This document shows positions 1-7,925 of a stretch of 17,084 nt of DNA, one piece after another. The translations under genes were made by a program, and so were the position numbers. Source of the DNA: Muribaculaceae bacterium (GTDB lineage: Bacteria; Bacteroidota; Bacteroidia; Bacteroidales; Muribaculaceae); the NCBI GenBank assembly GCA_009775375.1, contig VSPO01000071.1, positions 1-17,084 on the forward strand, read 5' to 3'. Numbering within the stretch: the first letter of the stretch is position 1; each line of letters opens with the position of its first letter. The notes beneath the pieces are model-generated. The model was not told where the DNA came from, ran no database searches, and worked only from the letters and a program-made list of their open reading frames with translations.

Positions 1-80
1 GGGCTGGGTAAATCCCACTTTATCAACTTCTCCAAAAGAGCCTGATATGTTCATTTATTTTTCTGAATTACTTATTTTCA

Positions 81-407
81 TTGGATGTTGATGAGATTCT
101 GAGTATAAAAAATAAATATCAAACAATTAAAATCAACAATTTAATAAATAGCAATTTATGGGGCAACATATACATATTGCCTCAAGGGAAAGTATTATAT
201 TCGTTGTTATGCCATAAAACAATTGAATTATCTAAATTATATGAAAGCTACAAGACAGATTTTTTTAATGGGTCTTATGAGTGGACATATACAAGAAACT
301 TCCCCAAATGCCGTAAATGCATGTATCAATATCTATGCCCATCACCAACTTATATTGAACATCATCTCAGAAATAAGAATGTCATAGAATGTCTGATGAC
401 TAATTGA
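81..407 (+). pseudogene. Pseudo-radical-SAM protein (GG-Bacteroidales peptide system), C-terminal fragment
   Basis: The C-terminal part resembles the pseudo-rSAM proteins of the GG-Bacteroidales peptide-modification system (TIGR04150 type). These accompany a true radical SAM enzyme and a short Gly-Gly precursor. Seen: the cysteine-rich tail KCRKCMYQYLCPSPTYIE, matching the family pattern of paired Cys then a YxxLCPSP block, preceded by a GNIYILPQGKV strand. The frame opens at a TTG at 81; there is no ATG. A stop (TAA, 9-11) lies in the same frame upstream. Family members are several hundred residues long, so most of the gene is missing or out of frame. The frame one base earlier (from base 2) is open until TGA 89-91 and could be the displaced upstream part. 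The region is clearly AT-rich. A strong terminator follows. Family assignment rests on remembered motif similarity; the broken state is visible here, but the gene continues off the window. Confidence 0.55.
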
Positions 408-489
408 TTTGAATACTACATAACCCAAAAGCATCTCAATGAGTAAATCATAGGGGTCGTTTAAGTAGGATTTAGGACAGATAAAAAAT

Positions 490-535
490 AATCTGGTAAA
501 GAGCTATTTCAAGACTTTGCCAGATTGTTTTTTTT
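490..535 (+). terminator. Rho-independent terminator
   Basis: A 12-bp stem (490-501 with 515-526, one G-U pair) encloses a 13-base loop. It is followed by G and eight T residues (528-535). It ends transcription of the pseudo-rSAM fragment and isolates the GLPGLI operon. Confidence 0.85.
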
Positions 536-575
536 GAAGCTTGTAATAAAATACGTACTTTTTGATATTATTTCC

Positions 576-606
576 TTGCATTTTTGAGAGATTTATTGTA
601 ATTTTA
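576..606 (+). promoter_or_regulatory. Bacteroidota-type promoter for the GLPGLI operon
   Basis: TTG (576-578), 20 bases, then TAATTTTA (599-606), one base off the Bacteroidota -7 consensus TAnnTTTG. The spacing is the same as in the other two promoters of this window. The implied start point, near 611-613, leaves a leader of about 50 bases before the ATG at 666. Confidence 0.55.
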
Positions 607-665
607 CAGCGGATCAATCCGATGACAATCATGTTAGCAATCTTCAAATACAAAATTCTTTAGCT

Positions 666-1502
666 ATGAGAACTATCTGTATTATATTTCTTTCTTTGAT
701 GGGCCTTTGCTTGCAGGCCCAGACCTACAACGGAGCCGGCGGAAACAATAACGCCAGGCTCACTGAGACGTTGCCTCTCGACAAAAGCTTGATCGAGTGC
801 ATTTACTCATACAAAATCCATGACCCGGAGCGCGATGAGGACAGGGAATCTTTCAAAATCCTTGAAATAGGCAACGACTTCAGTAAATTCTCAAGCTATG
901 GAATGTATCGAGTTGACTCAATCGTGAAGCATAAGTACCCTAATGGCGTGACCGTCAAGGAATACTTCAACCTCGACAAAATCTACAAACCATCCACCGA
1001 GTTCTTGATAAAGGATCTGAAATCAGGTTCACTTAAGTTTTACGACCGAGTCTTTATGGACCGCTATGTATATGAAGAACCGATACCCGACATAAAATGG
1101 GAGCTTGGCTCTGACACCAAAGAAATTTGTGGATATAATTGCAATCAGGCGTCGGCCTCCTTCAGAGGACGGAATTGGACAGCCTGGTACTCCGACCAAT
1201 TGCCGGTCAACAATGGGCCATGGAAATTCGGCAACCTCCCTGGACTGATACTAAAATTGGAAGACAACGACCACGAGCATATCTTTGAGGCGATAGGCAT
1301 CAGAAGGAGCGACAACGAGTTTGGCATGAAGAAATTCAATTTCCAAAAGACTACGAGGGAAAAATTCAATAAAACCCTTAATTACTATAAGCTCAAACCC
1401 GGAAAATTCATGTCGGGATCCCCCTTGGCGCCAACTGATAAGAATGGGAAATCCACCGTTCCAAACAACAGGATGTTCTACAATCCAATCGAAAAAGAGT
1501 AG
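666..1502 (+). CDS. GLPGLI family protein
   Basis: A 278-residue exported protein of the GLPGLI family (TIGR01200), found in Bacteroidota and often encoded beside TonB-receptor-like proteins and GG-type peptide-modification genes. Its biochemical function is unknown. Residues 1-19 form a signal peptide (basic start, hydrophobic core, LQAQ end), so it should reach the periplasm or outer membrane. The signature segment GPWKFGNLPGLI is at 184-195; the first glycine of the family name is Asn here. The C-terminus MFYNPIEKE matches the usual YNPIE ending, so the protein looks complete. It starts after its own promoter and terminator-insulated boundary. Its last 59 bases overlap the next gene in another frame, implying coupled translation. 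Family identity is confident; role in peptide handling is inference from neighbours. Confidence 0.88.
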   Translation: MRTICIIFLSLMGLCLQAQTYNGAGGNNNARLTETLPLDKSLIECIYSYKIHDPERDEDRESFKILEIGNDFSKFSSYGMYRVDSIVKHKYPNGVTVKEYFNLDKIYKPSTEFLIKDLKSGSLKFYDRVFMDRYVYEEPIPDIKWELGSDTKEICGYNCNQASASFRGRNWTAWYSDQLPVNNGPWKFGNLPGLILKLEDNDHEHIFEAIGIRRSDNEFGMKKFNFQKTTREKFNKTLNYYKLKPGKFMSGSPLAPTDKNGKSTVPNNRMFYNPIEKE

Positions 1503-4119
1503 CCTGATCCTGGCTCTCCTTTTCGTGATTCCTTTTCTCGTAGCCGACAGTCTGGCTGCTACCGCCGACGAAGTCAACCTCAAAGGGGCCATCAAAGAGA
1601 GGGACGGTGATGCCTTGCCCGGAGTCATGGTCACGGTCAAGAATGCAGAAAACAAAAACGTGGCCTATTGTATCAGCAACTCCGAAGGATCATTCTCCAT
1701 ATCGTATCCAAAATCATTGGTCTCCGGCTCCATACATTTCTCCTGCATGGGTTTCAAGAAACTCATTCTGCCATTAGCCAGCGTCAAAAACAGCTCCGAA
1801 TACATCCTTGAAGAGGAAGCCTTTGAGCTTAAGGAGGTGACCGTTAAGGTCGCGCCGATCAGCTCTCACGGCGACACGCTGACGTATAATGTGGCAACCT
1901 TCCGCGATGCGTCCGACCGCTCGATAGAAGACGTAATCCGAAAGCTGCCGGGAATCAAAGTGGCCGACGACGGGCGAATATACTACAACGGCGAATCCAT
2001 TAATAAATTCTATATCGAAGGGCTCGACCTGTTTTCAGGCAGATATGCCCTTGCAAGCCGCAACATTTCTCCCGACGACGTGGTTTCGGTCAATGTCTAT
2101 GAAAACCATCAGGCAAAAAGGGTGCTGAAAGACGTGGAATACAGCGACAAGGCGGCCCTTAACCTGAAACTCAAAAACAAAAGCATGCTGCGCCCGATAG
2201 GCTACCTTAAGGGAGGAGCCGGAATCAGCTCCGATAAGGAAGCGCTATGGACGGGGGAATTGTTCGGGCTTACCGTCTCCCCGAAAATGCAGGTGCTGCT
2301 ATCCGCCAAAGGCAACAATTCGGGAGTTTCCTATCAAAACGAAACCGGGACGCTGACGGAAAGCGAGATGACGGAACGCACAACAGCCGGAGAAATATAT
2401 CCCGACAGCCCCTTTGGCAATGCCAGGATATCAACGTCGAGATACTATGACAATCGATCCTTATCCACATCGGCAAATGCGATATACAGGACTGGAAAGT
2501 ATTCCACATTAAATGTCACCGCCGATTATGCCGATGATTATTATGAATACGGCAACAGCCAATCAATCATATATGCCACCGGAAACAATGAGAGCGTGAG
2601 CGTCAACGAATCCGTTGACTCCGAACCGCATTTAAAGGAAGCGAAGCTAAAGATCAACCTCGAAAACAATTCAGACAATAAATACGTGTCAGACAAGCTG
2701 TCGTTTGCAAGCCATTTCAGCGACAATGACTTTCATATCGAAAACGACCGCAACATCGACCAAGGCATAAACATCCGCGACTACAGCCTGCGGAATCTGT
2801 TCGACGGAACGTTCAGGATTGCCAACCATTTGCTTCAATTCAAATCTGACCTGCAGATGTCGGCAACTCCCGTCAGCAGGCTGACGGCCATTGCCGACGG
2901 GATAGGGATTGTTTGCCAGAATGTCAAAGGCCATAACGTAAGAAACAGGGAGGATTTCGGCTATTCCTGGATGATAAACTCCCGGTCGCACATCGGATTT
3001 AAATCCTCTTTCAGCCTGGAGTACGATAAGTTGGAATCCTCTGACAATATTATTGGCGCGACTGGCCGCAACGACATCAAAGGATATAAGATAGCCACGG
3101 CAATCGAACCGCTCTACCAGTATAAATTCCACAACGGGATGCTCCTGAACGTATCAATTCCCATGCGGCTGAGCAATCTCAGATACCGTGACGTTGCTTC
3201 CGGGAAAAAATACCCGACCGACAGGGCCGACATCGATTTCAAAACGAGCCTCAGCTACACCACGCAGTTTAATCTTAAAACCATACTGACGGCAGGAAGA
3301 CGAAGCCGCCTTGGAGGCATATCGGATTATGTCATGAATCCCATATACGTGACGTACCGACAACGCAACGTATTAGGTTCGGGAAGGCTGAATGAACGCA
3401 GCAATTGGTATGCGAACTGCAACCTATCCTATCGCAATTCAATAGAAGGCCTGTTTTCGTCGGCCTCGATCATGTATATGCAGGCCACTTCCAATCGATT
3501 GGGGGGAACTGTCATAGCCGACAATGACGACGTCACAACGTCGTATAAGAGCGTCGACAACCGTAGCGACAACCTCAATGCAAATCTTTCCGTATCGAAG
3601 AAAATCTACAGCTGGGACACGACCTTTGCTCTCGATGGAAGTTATGAGAGATTCAGCAAGGATATGATGCGTCAGGGCGACGTCATAGGAATGGTCATGA
3701 ACAGCTGGACAGGTCATTTCAAAATCAACAGCAATCCTGTCGGGGATTATCTGATAATGGTGCTCGACGTGAAGTACTCGCACGTCTCTCAAAAGGTGAG
3801 TAAGTTTGGCTTAGACGACAATTCGAACCAGACCATCGTTTCATATACGCTCTACACGCATCCGATGAAAAATCTTGAGATTGCCACACAAGGATATTTC
3901 AGCATGAATGATGTGGGAAACGCAACGTCAAAAAGCAGTCTGTTTCTCGATGCCCATGTAAGCTATAGCATCCGCTCCTTCGACTTGCAATTGTCTGCCC
4001 GCAACCTTACGAACACAAAAACCTACAGCTATTCATACGTCAAAGACTCCGACATCTATCGTTACGCCTTCCGTCTGCGTCCCCTGGAGCTTCTCCTCTC
4101 CCTCAAATATTCATTCTAA
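1444..4119 (+). CDS. TonB-dependent-receptor-like outer-membrane beta-barrel protein with carboxypeptidase-regulatory domain
   Basis: An 891-residue outer-membrane protein. Residues about 17-39 are a signal sequence (KKSS then a hydrophobic run ending SLAA) behind an unusually long N-region of some 17 residues. Residues about 46-125 form a carboxypeptidase-regulatory-like beta-sandwich (LKGAIKERDGDALPGVMVTV, then an EGSFSI strand). About 130-230 resembles a plug (EDVIRKLPGIKVADDGRIYY, FYIEGLDLFSGRY). The rest alternates like a barrel and ends in KYSF, with the terminal aromatic residue needed for outer-membrane insertion. It overlaps the GLPGLI gene by 59 bases; ATG 1444 is the only ATG before the signal peptide. 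Likely role: outer-membrane passage or binding of a ligand, perhaps a peptide from the neighbouring system (inference). No SusD partner is present, unlike a polysaccharide-utilisation locus. Confidence 0.85.
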   Translation: MGNPPFQTTGCSTIQSKKSSLILALLFVIPFLVADSLAATADEVNLKGAIKERDGDALPGVMVTVKNAENKNVAYCISNSEGSFSISYPKSLVSGSIHFSCMGFKKLILPLASVKNSSEYILEEEAFELKEVTVKVAPISSHGDTLTYNVATFRDASDRSIEDVIRKLPGIKVADDGRIYYNGESINKFYIEGLDLFSGRYALASRNISPDDVVSVNVYENHQAKRVLKDVEYSDKAALNLKLKNKSMLRPIGYLKGGAGISSDKEALWTGELFGLTVSPKMQVLLSAKGNNSGVSYQNETGTLTESEMTERTTAGEIYPDSPFGNARISTSRYYDNRSLSTSANAIYRTGKYSTLNVTADYADDYYEYGNSQSIIYATGNNESVSVNESVDSEPHLKEAKLKINLENNSDNKYVSDKLSFASHFSDNDFHIENDRNIDQGINIRDYSLRNLFDGTFRIANHLLQFKSDLQMSATPVSRLTAIADGIGIVCQNVKGHNVRNREDFGYSWMINSRSHIGFKSSFSLEYDKLESSDNIIGATGRNDIKGYKIATAIEPLYQYKFHNGMLLNVSIPMRLSNLRYRDVASGKKYPTDRADIDFKTSLSYTTQFNLKTILTAGRRSRLGGISDYVMNPIYVTYRQRNVLGSGRLNERSNWYANCNLSYRNSIEGLFSSASIMYMQATSNRLGGTVIADNDDVTTSYKSVDNRSDNLNANLSVSKKIYSWDTTFALDGSYERFSKDMMRQGDVIGMVMNSWTGHFKINSNPVGDYLIMVLDVKYSHVSQKVSKFGLDDNSNQTIVSYTLYTHPMKNLEIATQGYFSMNDVGNATSKSSLFLDAHVSYSIRSFDLQLSARNLTNTKTYSYSYVKDSDIYRYAFRLRPLELLLSLKYSF

Positions 4120-4218
4120 CACCGTCCTTAATACCCTGCGCAAAGCGCACCCCGTCCAGCATGGAGATCAGGACGTCCCCGGCCTGCGACTACCGTCCAT
4201 TCGCGCCGGAGGGCAGTT

Positions 4219-4259
4219 CTGTGCGCGGCAATTTATTGCCGCGTCGAGTCCGCGCACAG
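4219..4259. repeat. GC-rich inverted repeats with mutually exclusive pairing
   Basis: The arm 4219-4228 (ctgtgcgcgg) is the exact reverse complement of 4250-4259. Most of that arm also belongs to a nested 8-bp stem, 4224-4231 with 4236-4243 around a TTTA loop. The two folds compete. There is no T-tract on either side, so a simple terminator is unlikely. It could be a REP-like element or a structured RNA. Confidence 0.6.
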
Positions 4260-4273
4260 CCCGCCCATAAAGC

Positions 4274-4441
<168 letters not shown>

Positions 4442-4501
4442 GTAAAACCATATGCCGGACGCTCATTGACAGATCGATATACATAACGACAAAAGGACTC
4501 G

Positions 4502-4529
4502 GGAGCGCAGTGCCTACGGCCTGCACTCC
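4502..4529. repeat. Imperfect hairpin upstream of the flippase promoter
   Basis: Bases 4502-4514 pair with 4518-4529 around a TAC loop, with one C-A mismatch and one bulged T. No T-tract follows directly. It could be the structured tail of the upstream outer-membrane gene's transcript; no function is demonstrated. Confidence 0.4.
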
Positions 4530-4572
4530 ATACCGCGCTGAGCGAGGACGCGATGGGGACGCTGCTTTTTTA

Positions 4573-4604
4573 TTTGCATTTGAGGGGGGATTGTGTTATT
4601 TTTG
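4573..4604 (+). promoter_or_regulatory. Bacteroidota-type promoter for the flippase gene
   Basis: A perfect match to the Bacteroidota housekeeping promoter: TTTG (4573-4576), 20 bases, TATTTTTG (4597-4604). The predicted start point, near 4609-4611, gives a leader of about 17 bases before ATG 4628. Confidence 0.8.
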
Positions 4605-4627
4605 CAGCTTCGTAAGAATGTTTGAAT

Positions 4628-6139
4628 ATGGCAGGAATAAAATCTTTGGTGAAGGATACGGCCGTCTACGGACTGAGCAGTATCGTCGGACGATTCCTAA
4701 ACTGGTGTCTCGTCCCTCTTTATGTCTATCTTTTCCCTTCCGAGGAATATGGAGTGGTCAGCTATCTCTATGGCTTCACGGCCGTGTCTCTCGTGATTCT
4801 AAACTATGGAATGGAGACCGGCTTCTTCCGCTTTGCCAACAAGGAGAAAGATCCCGAGAAAGTCTACACCACTTCACTCATATCCGTCGGCTTCACCTCC
4901 ACGCTCTTCATCCTGCTGATTTCCATATTCCTCAATCCCGTGGCAAAAGCCATGCTCCTTCCCGGCGACGACCTTTTCATTTGGCTCCTCGGAGTCACTG
5001 TGGCGATCGACGCCTTCTCCAACCTCCCCTTCGCCTATCTCCGCTACAAGAAAAAAGCCTGGACCTTCGCCGGAATCAAACTCCTCAACGTCGGGCTCAA
5101 CATAGGCCTCAACCTCTTCTTCCTCCTTCTCTGCCCCGTCTTGGAGAGGCATTGTCCGGCTGCGGTCAGCTGGTTTTACGCCCTGCTTGGCGGGGCGGGA
5201 TTCGGCATCGGATGGATCTTCCTTGCCAACATCATATCCTCCGCCATCGTGCTCCTTTGCCTCCTCCCCCAACTGACCGGAAGACGCTACGCCTTCTCCG
5301 CGCCGCTGCTGCGCAGGATGCTCGGCTATAGCTGGCCACTGCTGATCCTCGGAGTCGCCGGCATTCTGAGCCAGAACATGGGGCAGCTCCTTATCCCCTA
5401 TCTCTTTACGGGCCACGAGGCGGAGGCACGTTCGATGGTGGGCATCTATGGGGCCAACATGAAGATAGCCATCGTGATGGTGATGTTCACCCAGGCATTC
5501 CGCTACGCCTACGAGCCCTTCATCTTCTCCCAGGCCCGCGAGGCAGGTGAAGACAAAGGCCGAGCCTATTGCGACGCCATGAAATATTTCGTCATTTTCG
5601 GGCTTATCATATTCCTGGGAGTGATGTTTTTCCTTCCTGTGCTGAAGCATTTCATTGCCCCGGCCTATTGGTCGGGCCTGCGCGTAGTGCCGGTCATGAT
5701 GATAGCCGAGCTCTGTTTCGGGGTCTTCTTCAACCTCTCGCTATGGTATAAGCTGACCGACCGCACACAGTGGGGGATGTACTTCTCGCTGCTTTGCTTC
5801 GCTCTGATGCTTGGCCTCAACCTCTGGCTCGTGCCGCTGATAGGCATCCCCGACGGATATATGGGGTCGGCATGGGCTGCGCTGATCAGTTATTTCACGG
5901 TAATGGTGGTCAGCTATTTCGTGGGCCGCCACTACTATCCCCTGCCCTATGAGATAAGGCGCATGGGCCTGTATACGCTTCTCGCGCTCCTGCTCTACTT
6001 CGTCGGCGACACCACCCGACTCTTCGTCCCGATGTGGGCCACCTACGCCATGCGGCTCATCCTTCTGGCCATCTACGTCATGACCGTGGCCCGTTTCGAG
6101 CGCATACCCGTCCTCTCCCGCCTCGTCCGCCGCCGCTGA
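4628..6139 (+). CDS. Oligosaccharide/polysaccharide flippase (MOP superfamily, Wzx-like)
   Basis: A 503-residue integral membrane protein of the MOP exporter superfamily (Polysacc_synt type). Such proteins flip lipid-linked glycans across the inner membrane. Seen: a family-like N-terminus, MAGIKSLVKDTAVYGLSSIV, followed by FLNWCLVPLYVYLFPSEEYG. About 12-14 hydrophobic segments are spread over the full length, with a short basic tail (RLVRRR). Length fits the family. I chose ATG 4628 over the TTG two codons earlier (4622); the promoter start point near 4610 allows both. It is the only clear glycan-transport gene nearby, with no polymerase or glycosyltransferase beside it on this strand, so its substrate cannot be named. 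Its stop codon lies only a few bases from the truncated histidine kinase, so the two may share a transcript. Confidence 0.85.
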   Translation: MAGIKSLVKDTAVYGLSSIVGRFLNWCLVPLYVYLFPSEEYGVVSYLYGFTAVSLVILNYGMETGFFRFANKEKDPEKVYTTSLISVGFTSTLFILLISIFLNPVAKAMLLPGDDLFIWLLGVTVAIDAFSNLPFAYLRYKKKAWTFAGIKLLNVGLNIGLNLFFLLLCPVLERHCPAAVSWFYALLGGAGFGIGWIFLANIISSAIVLLCLLPQLTGRRYAFSAPLLRRMLGYSWPLLILGVAGILSQNMGQLLIPYLFTGHEAEARSMVGIYGANMKIAIVMVMFTQAFRYAYEPFIFSQAREAGEDKGRAYCDAMKYFVIFGLIIFLGVMFFLPVLKHFIAPAYWSGLRVVPVMMIAELCFGVFFNLSLWYKLTDRTQWGMYFSLLCFALMLGLNLWLVPLIGIPDGYMGSAWAALISYFTVMVVSYFVGRHYYPLPYEIRRMGLYTLLALLLYFVGDTTRLFVPMWATYAMRLILLAIYVMTVARFERIPVLSRLVRRR

Positions 6140-6142
6140 TAG

Positions 6143-6325
6143 CCAAATTGCATAACTTCAGTGACACATAGGGATTCCGTCGGTTATTACACGCAACTCG
6201 GCACGAAAGCGGCCGAGGCGATAGGCAAGTCTACCTTGGAAGTGGCGAATTTCATGGAGGTGCATGCGGAAGTCAACGCCGCATGGGTCTCCACAAGGAT
6301 GCGCTCGAAGCCCTGTTATGGGTGA
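6143..6325 (+). pseudogene. Out-of-frame TPR remnant of the histidine kinase N-terminus
   Basis: Reading from 6161 in the frame one base ahead of the kinase frame gives DSVGYYTQLGTKAAEAIGKS, then a helical stretch ending ANFMEVHAEVNAA (near 6283). This looks like tetratricopeptide helices. It runs into the kinase frame, which continues GLHKDALEALLWVRRQ, as one TPR unit would. The frame opens just after TAG 6140-6142 and closes at TGA 6323-6325. No start codon, signal peptide or earlier TPRs precede it, because the flippase stop is immediately upstream. I read it as the displaced piece of the kinase gene, with one net base missing near 6280-6290. Weakness: the call rests on protein texture, not alignment. 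Confidence 0.5.
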
Positions 6326-7245
6326 GGCGCCAGGGGACAAAGACAATGCCCGAAAAGGAGCAGCTCCACAAAATAGCAAGAGCCTATGCCGCCTGCTGCG
6401 ACTATGACAAAGCCTATCTCTATCAAGACAGCGCTTATGTCGCTTCCGACTCGCTCTTCAACAAAAACATGGCCGACGCCATAGCCCACTGGAACGCTGA
6501 ATTCGAAAACCGGGAGCACCTTCTCGAGATCGAGACCATCAAGGCCGACCGCCTGCAGCTGACCGTCTGGCTGCTCATAGTGGCCGCCGCCGTGGTTCTT
6601 CTTGTGATTGCAATCGTGGCCCAGAGGCGCAGGCTTAAAAGAAAGGCCGAGACCCAGGCCGCCAACAAATATGTGGAGGGGCTTGAAAACGAACGCAGCA
6701 GGCTTTCGAAAGAGCTTCATGACGGGGTATGCAATGACCTCCTCGGAGTTCAGATGCTCGCCCAGCTTGCCAAGAAACCGGAGGAGCAGCAGGAGATGAT
6801 CGAGCAATTGCAGCGCACGCGGGAAGACGTCAGGCGTATCAGTCATGACCTCGCTTCTCCCGTCATGGACCAGACGCCGTTTGCCGACATGGTGGAGAGG
6901 TATGTAGATCGCTTCCGGAAGGGAACGGACAAGGAAATCAACCTCAATATCGAGATCGAGAAGGAAATCGATCCGGAAATGTCGACACAGCGGTATAGGA
7001 TCATACAGGAGCTGACGGCAAATGCCGTGAAGCATTCCTCCGGAAAGAAAATTAAAATCTCAATCAGCTCCTCTTCAAAAGGAGTCGGCATAAGAATCGA
7101 CTCCGACGGGATGCCCGAAATGAAATCCCGCACCCACGGGCTTGGAATGGTGTCGATCCGCAACCGCGTTGCGGCTTTGGGAGGCACAGTTATTAACACA
7201 AGTGATGCCGAAGGCTATCACACTCAAATTGACATTATTATATGA
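6283..7245 (+). CDS. Sensor histidine kinase, HisKA_3 type, N-terminally truncated
   Basis: The kinase half of a TPR-type two-component sensor. From ATG 6283 the 320 residues contain about one and a half TPR helix pairs (1-60), a coiled segment (60-90), one membrane span (about 93-113), a HisKA_3 dimerisation/phosphoacceptor helix (SKELHDGVCNDLLGVQ, His146), and a HATPase domain with N-box ELTANAVKHS (Asn247) and HGLGMVSIRNRVAALGG. The G1 region reads DSDGMP rather than DxGxG. Family members normally have a signal peptide and several periplasmic TPRs, which are missing; an out-of-frame remnant lies just upstream. The protein made from 6283 would keep the catalytic core but lack most of the sensor, and its N-terminus has no signal peptide. 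It overlaps the response regulator by ATGA (7242-7245), its expected partner. It may be a pseudogene. Confidence 0.75.
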   Translation: MGLHKDALEALLWVRRQGTKTMPEKEQLHKIARAYAACCDYDKAYLYQDSAYVASDSLFNKNMADAIAHWNAEFENREHLLEIETIKADRLQLTVWLLIVAAAVVLLVIAIVAQRRRLKRKAETQAANKYVEGLENERSRLSKELHDGVCNDLLGVQMLAQLAKKPEEQQEMIEQLQRTREDVRRISHDLASPVMDQTPFADMVERYVDRFRKGTDKEINLNIEIEKEIDPEMSTQRYRIIQELTANAVKHSSGKKIKISISSSSKGVGIRIDSDGMPEMKSRTHGLGMVSIRNRVAALGGTVINTSDAEGYHTQIDIII

Positions 7246-7844
7246 AAATACTCATCGTTGACGACCACGAAATCGTGATTTTTGGTGTGAAAAGATATAT
7301 CCAGGAGTCGTATCCGGATTATGTCGTCCACACTGCCAAGAACCTAACCGAAATGAAATCAGAACTTCGGGAAGAACACGATTTGGTGATTCTCGACGTA
7401 GGGTATGAAGACATCGACGTGTTTGAGACCATAGAGTCGATCCATAATCTCTGGCCCGACACCAAGATTCTGATCTACACGATGCATGAAGAGGCCGGGA
7501 TATTGCGCCGGTTGGTGGAGGCGTCGGTCGACGCCATCGTCCTCAAATCCTCAAGCATGGATATATTCCTTAAGACCCTTCAGGCGATAGCCTCGGGCGA
7601 GGAGCCGGAAATGAACGACAAGGTGAAAGACCTTGTCAAGAAGTCGCTGAAACTGCCTCATCTGACCGCCACCGAACGCAACGTGCTCAATCTGATCCGG
7701 AGCGGACTCAGCTCATGCGAGATGGCCTCAAGGCTTAACGTCAGTGAGAACACGATCGAGATCCATCGCCGGCACCTGCTCAGCAAACTCAATGCACGAA
7801 ATGTGGCCGACCTGGTCGTGAAGGCCACGCGGGCAGGCTGGTGA
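7242..7844 (+). CDS. Response regulator, NarL/FixJ (LuxR) type
   Basis: A 200-residue DNA-binding response regulator. Receiver domain (1-120): acidic pair Asp7-Asp8 in ILIVDDHE, phosphoacceptor Asp52 in LVILDVGY, switch Thr80 in ILIYTMHEE, and Lys102 in IVLKSSS, so all key residues are present. The C-terminal LuxR/GerE helix-turn-helix (about 135-200) includes LTATERNVLNLIRSGLSSCE and VSENTIEIHRRHLLSKL. Length is normal. ATG 7242 overlaps the kinase stop by four bases, so the two are translationally coupled and form a cognate pair. It is intact although its kinase is truncated. No target operator is recognisable. A bidirectional hairpin terminator follows about 35 bases downstream. Confidence 0.9.
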   Translation: MKILIVDDHEIVIFGVKRYIQESYPDYVVHTAKNLTEMKSELREEHDLVILDVGYEDIDVFETIESIHNLWPDTKILIYTMHEEAGILRRLVEASVDAIVLKSSSMDIFLKTLQAIASGEEPEMNDKVKDLVKKSLKLPHLTATERNVLNLIRSGLSSCEMASRLNVSENTIEIHRRHLLSKLNARNVADLVVKATRAGW

Positions 7845-7878
7845 TAGTTTGCCATCTCCGCGACATAGCATATGAAAG

Positions 7879-7906
7879 AGAGGCTGCCGAAAATTCGGCA
7901 GCCTCT
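7879..7906. terminator. Bidirectional hairpin terminator between convergent genes
   Basis: A perfect 13-bp stem (7879-7891 with 7894-7906) with a two-base AA centre lies between the plus-strand response regulator and the minus-strand 177-residue protein gene. Short T-rich stretches follow on each side (TATAGCTTTT on plus, CTTTCATA on minus), so it can serve both strands. Confidence 0.75.
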
Positions 7907-7925
7907 TATAGCTTTTATGGCTCTC

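Noticed and set aside
4510..5331. 273-codon frame on the plus strand overlapping the flippase gene
   Set aside because: It lies mostly inside the flippase in another frame and has an Arg/Pro/His-rich shadow composition; the flippase frame has clear membrane segments and a promoter.
4874..5650. 258-codon minus-strand frame inside the flippase gene
   Set aside because: Glu/Gly/His-rich antisense shadow of a membrane protein gene; no start signals or family resemblance.
6316..7035. 239-codon minus-strand frame opposite the histidine kinase
   Set aside because: Antisense to recognisable H-box and N-box coding sequence; no support of its own.
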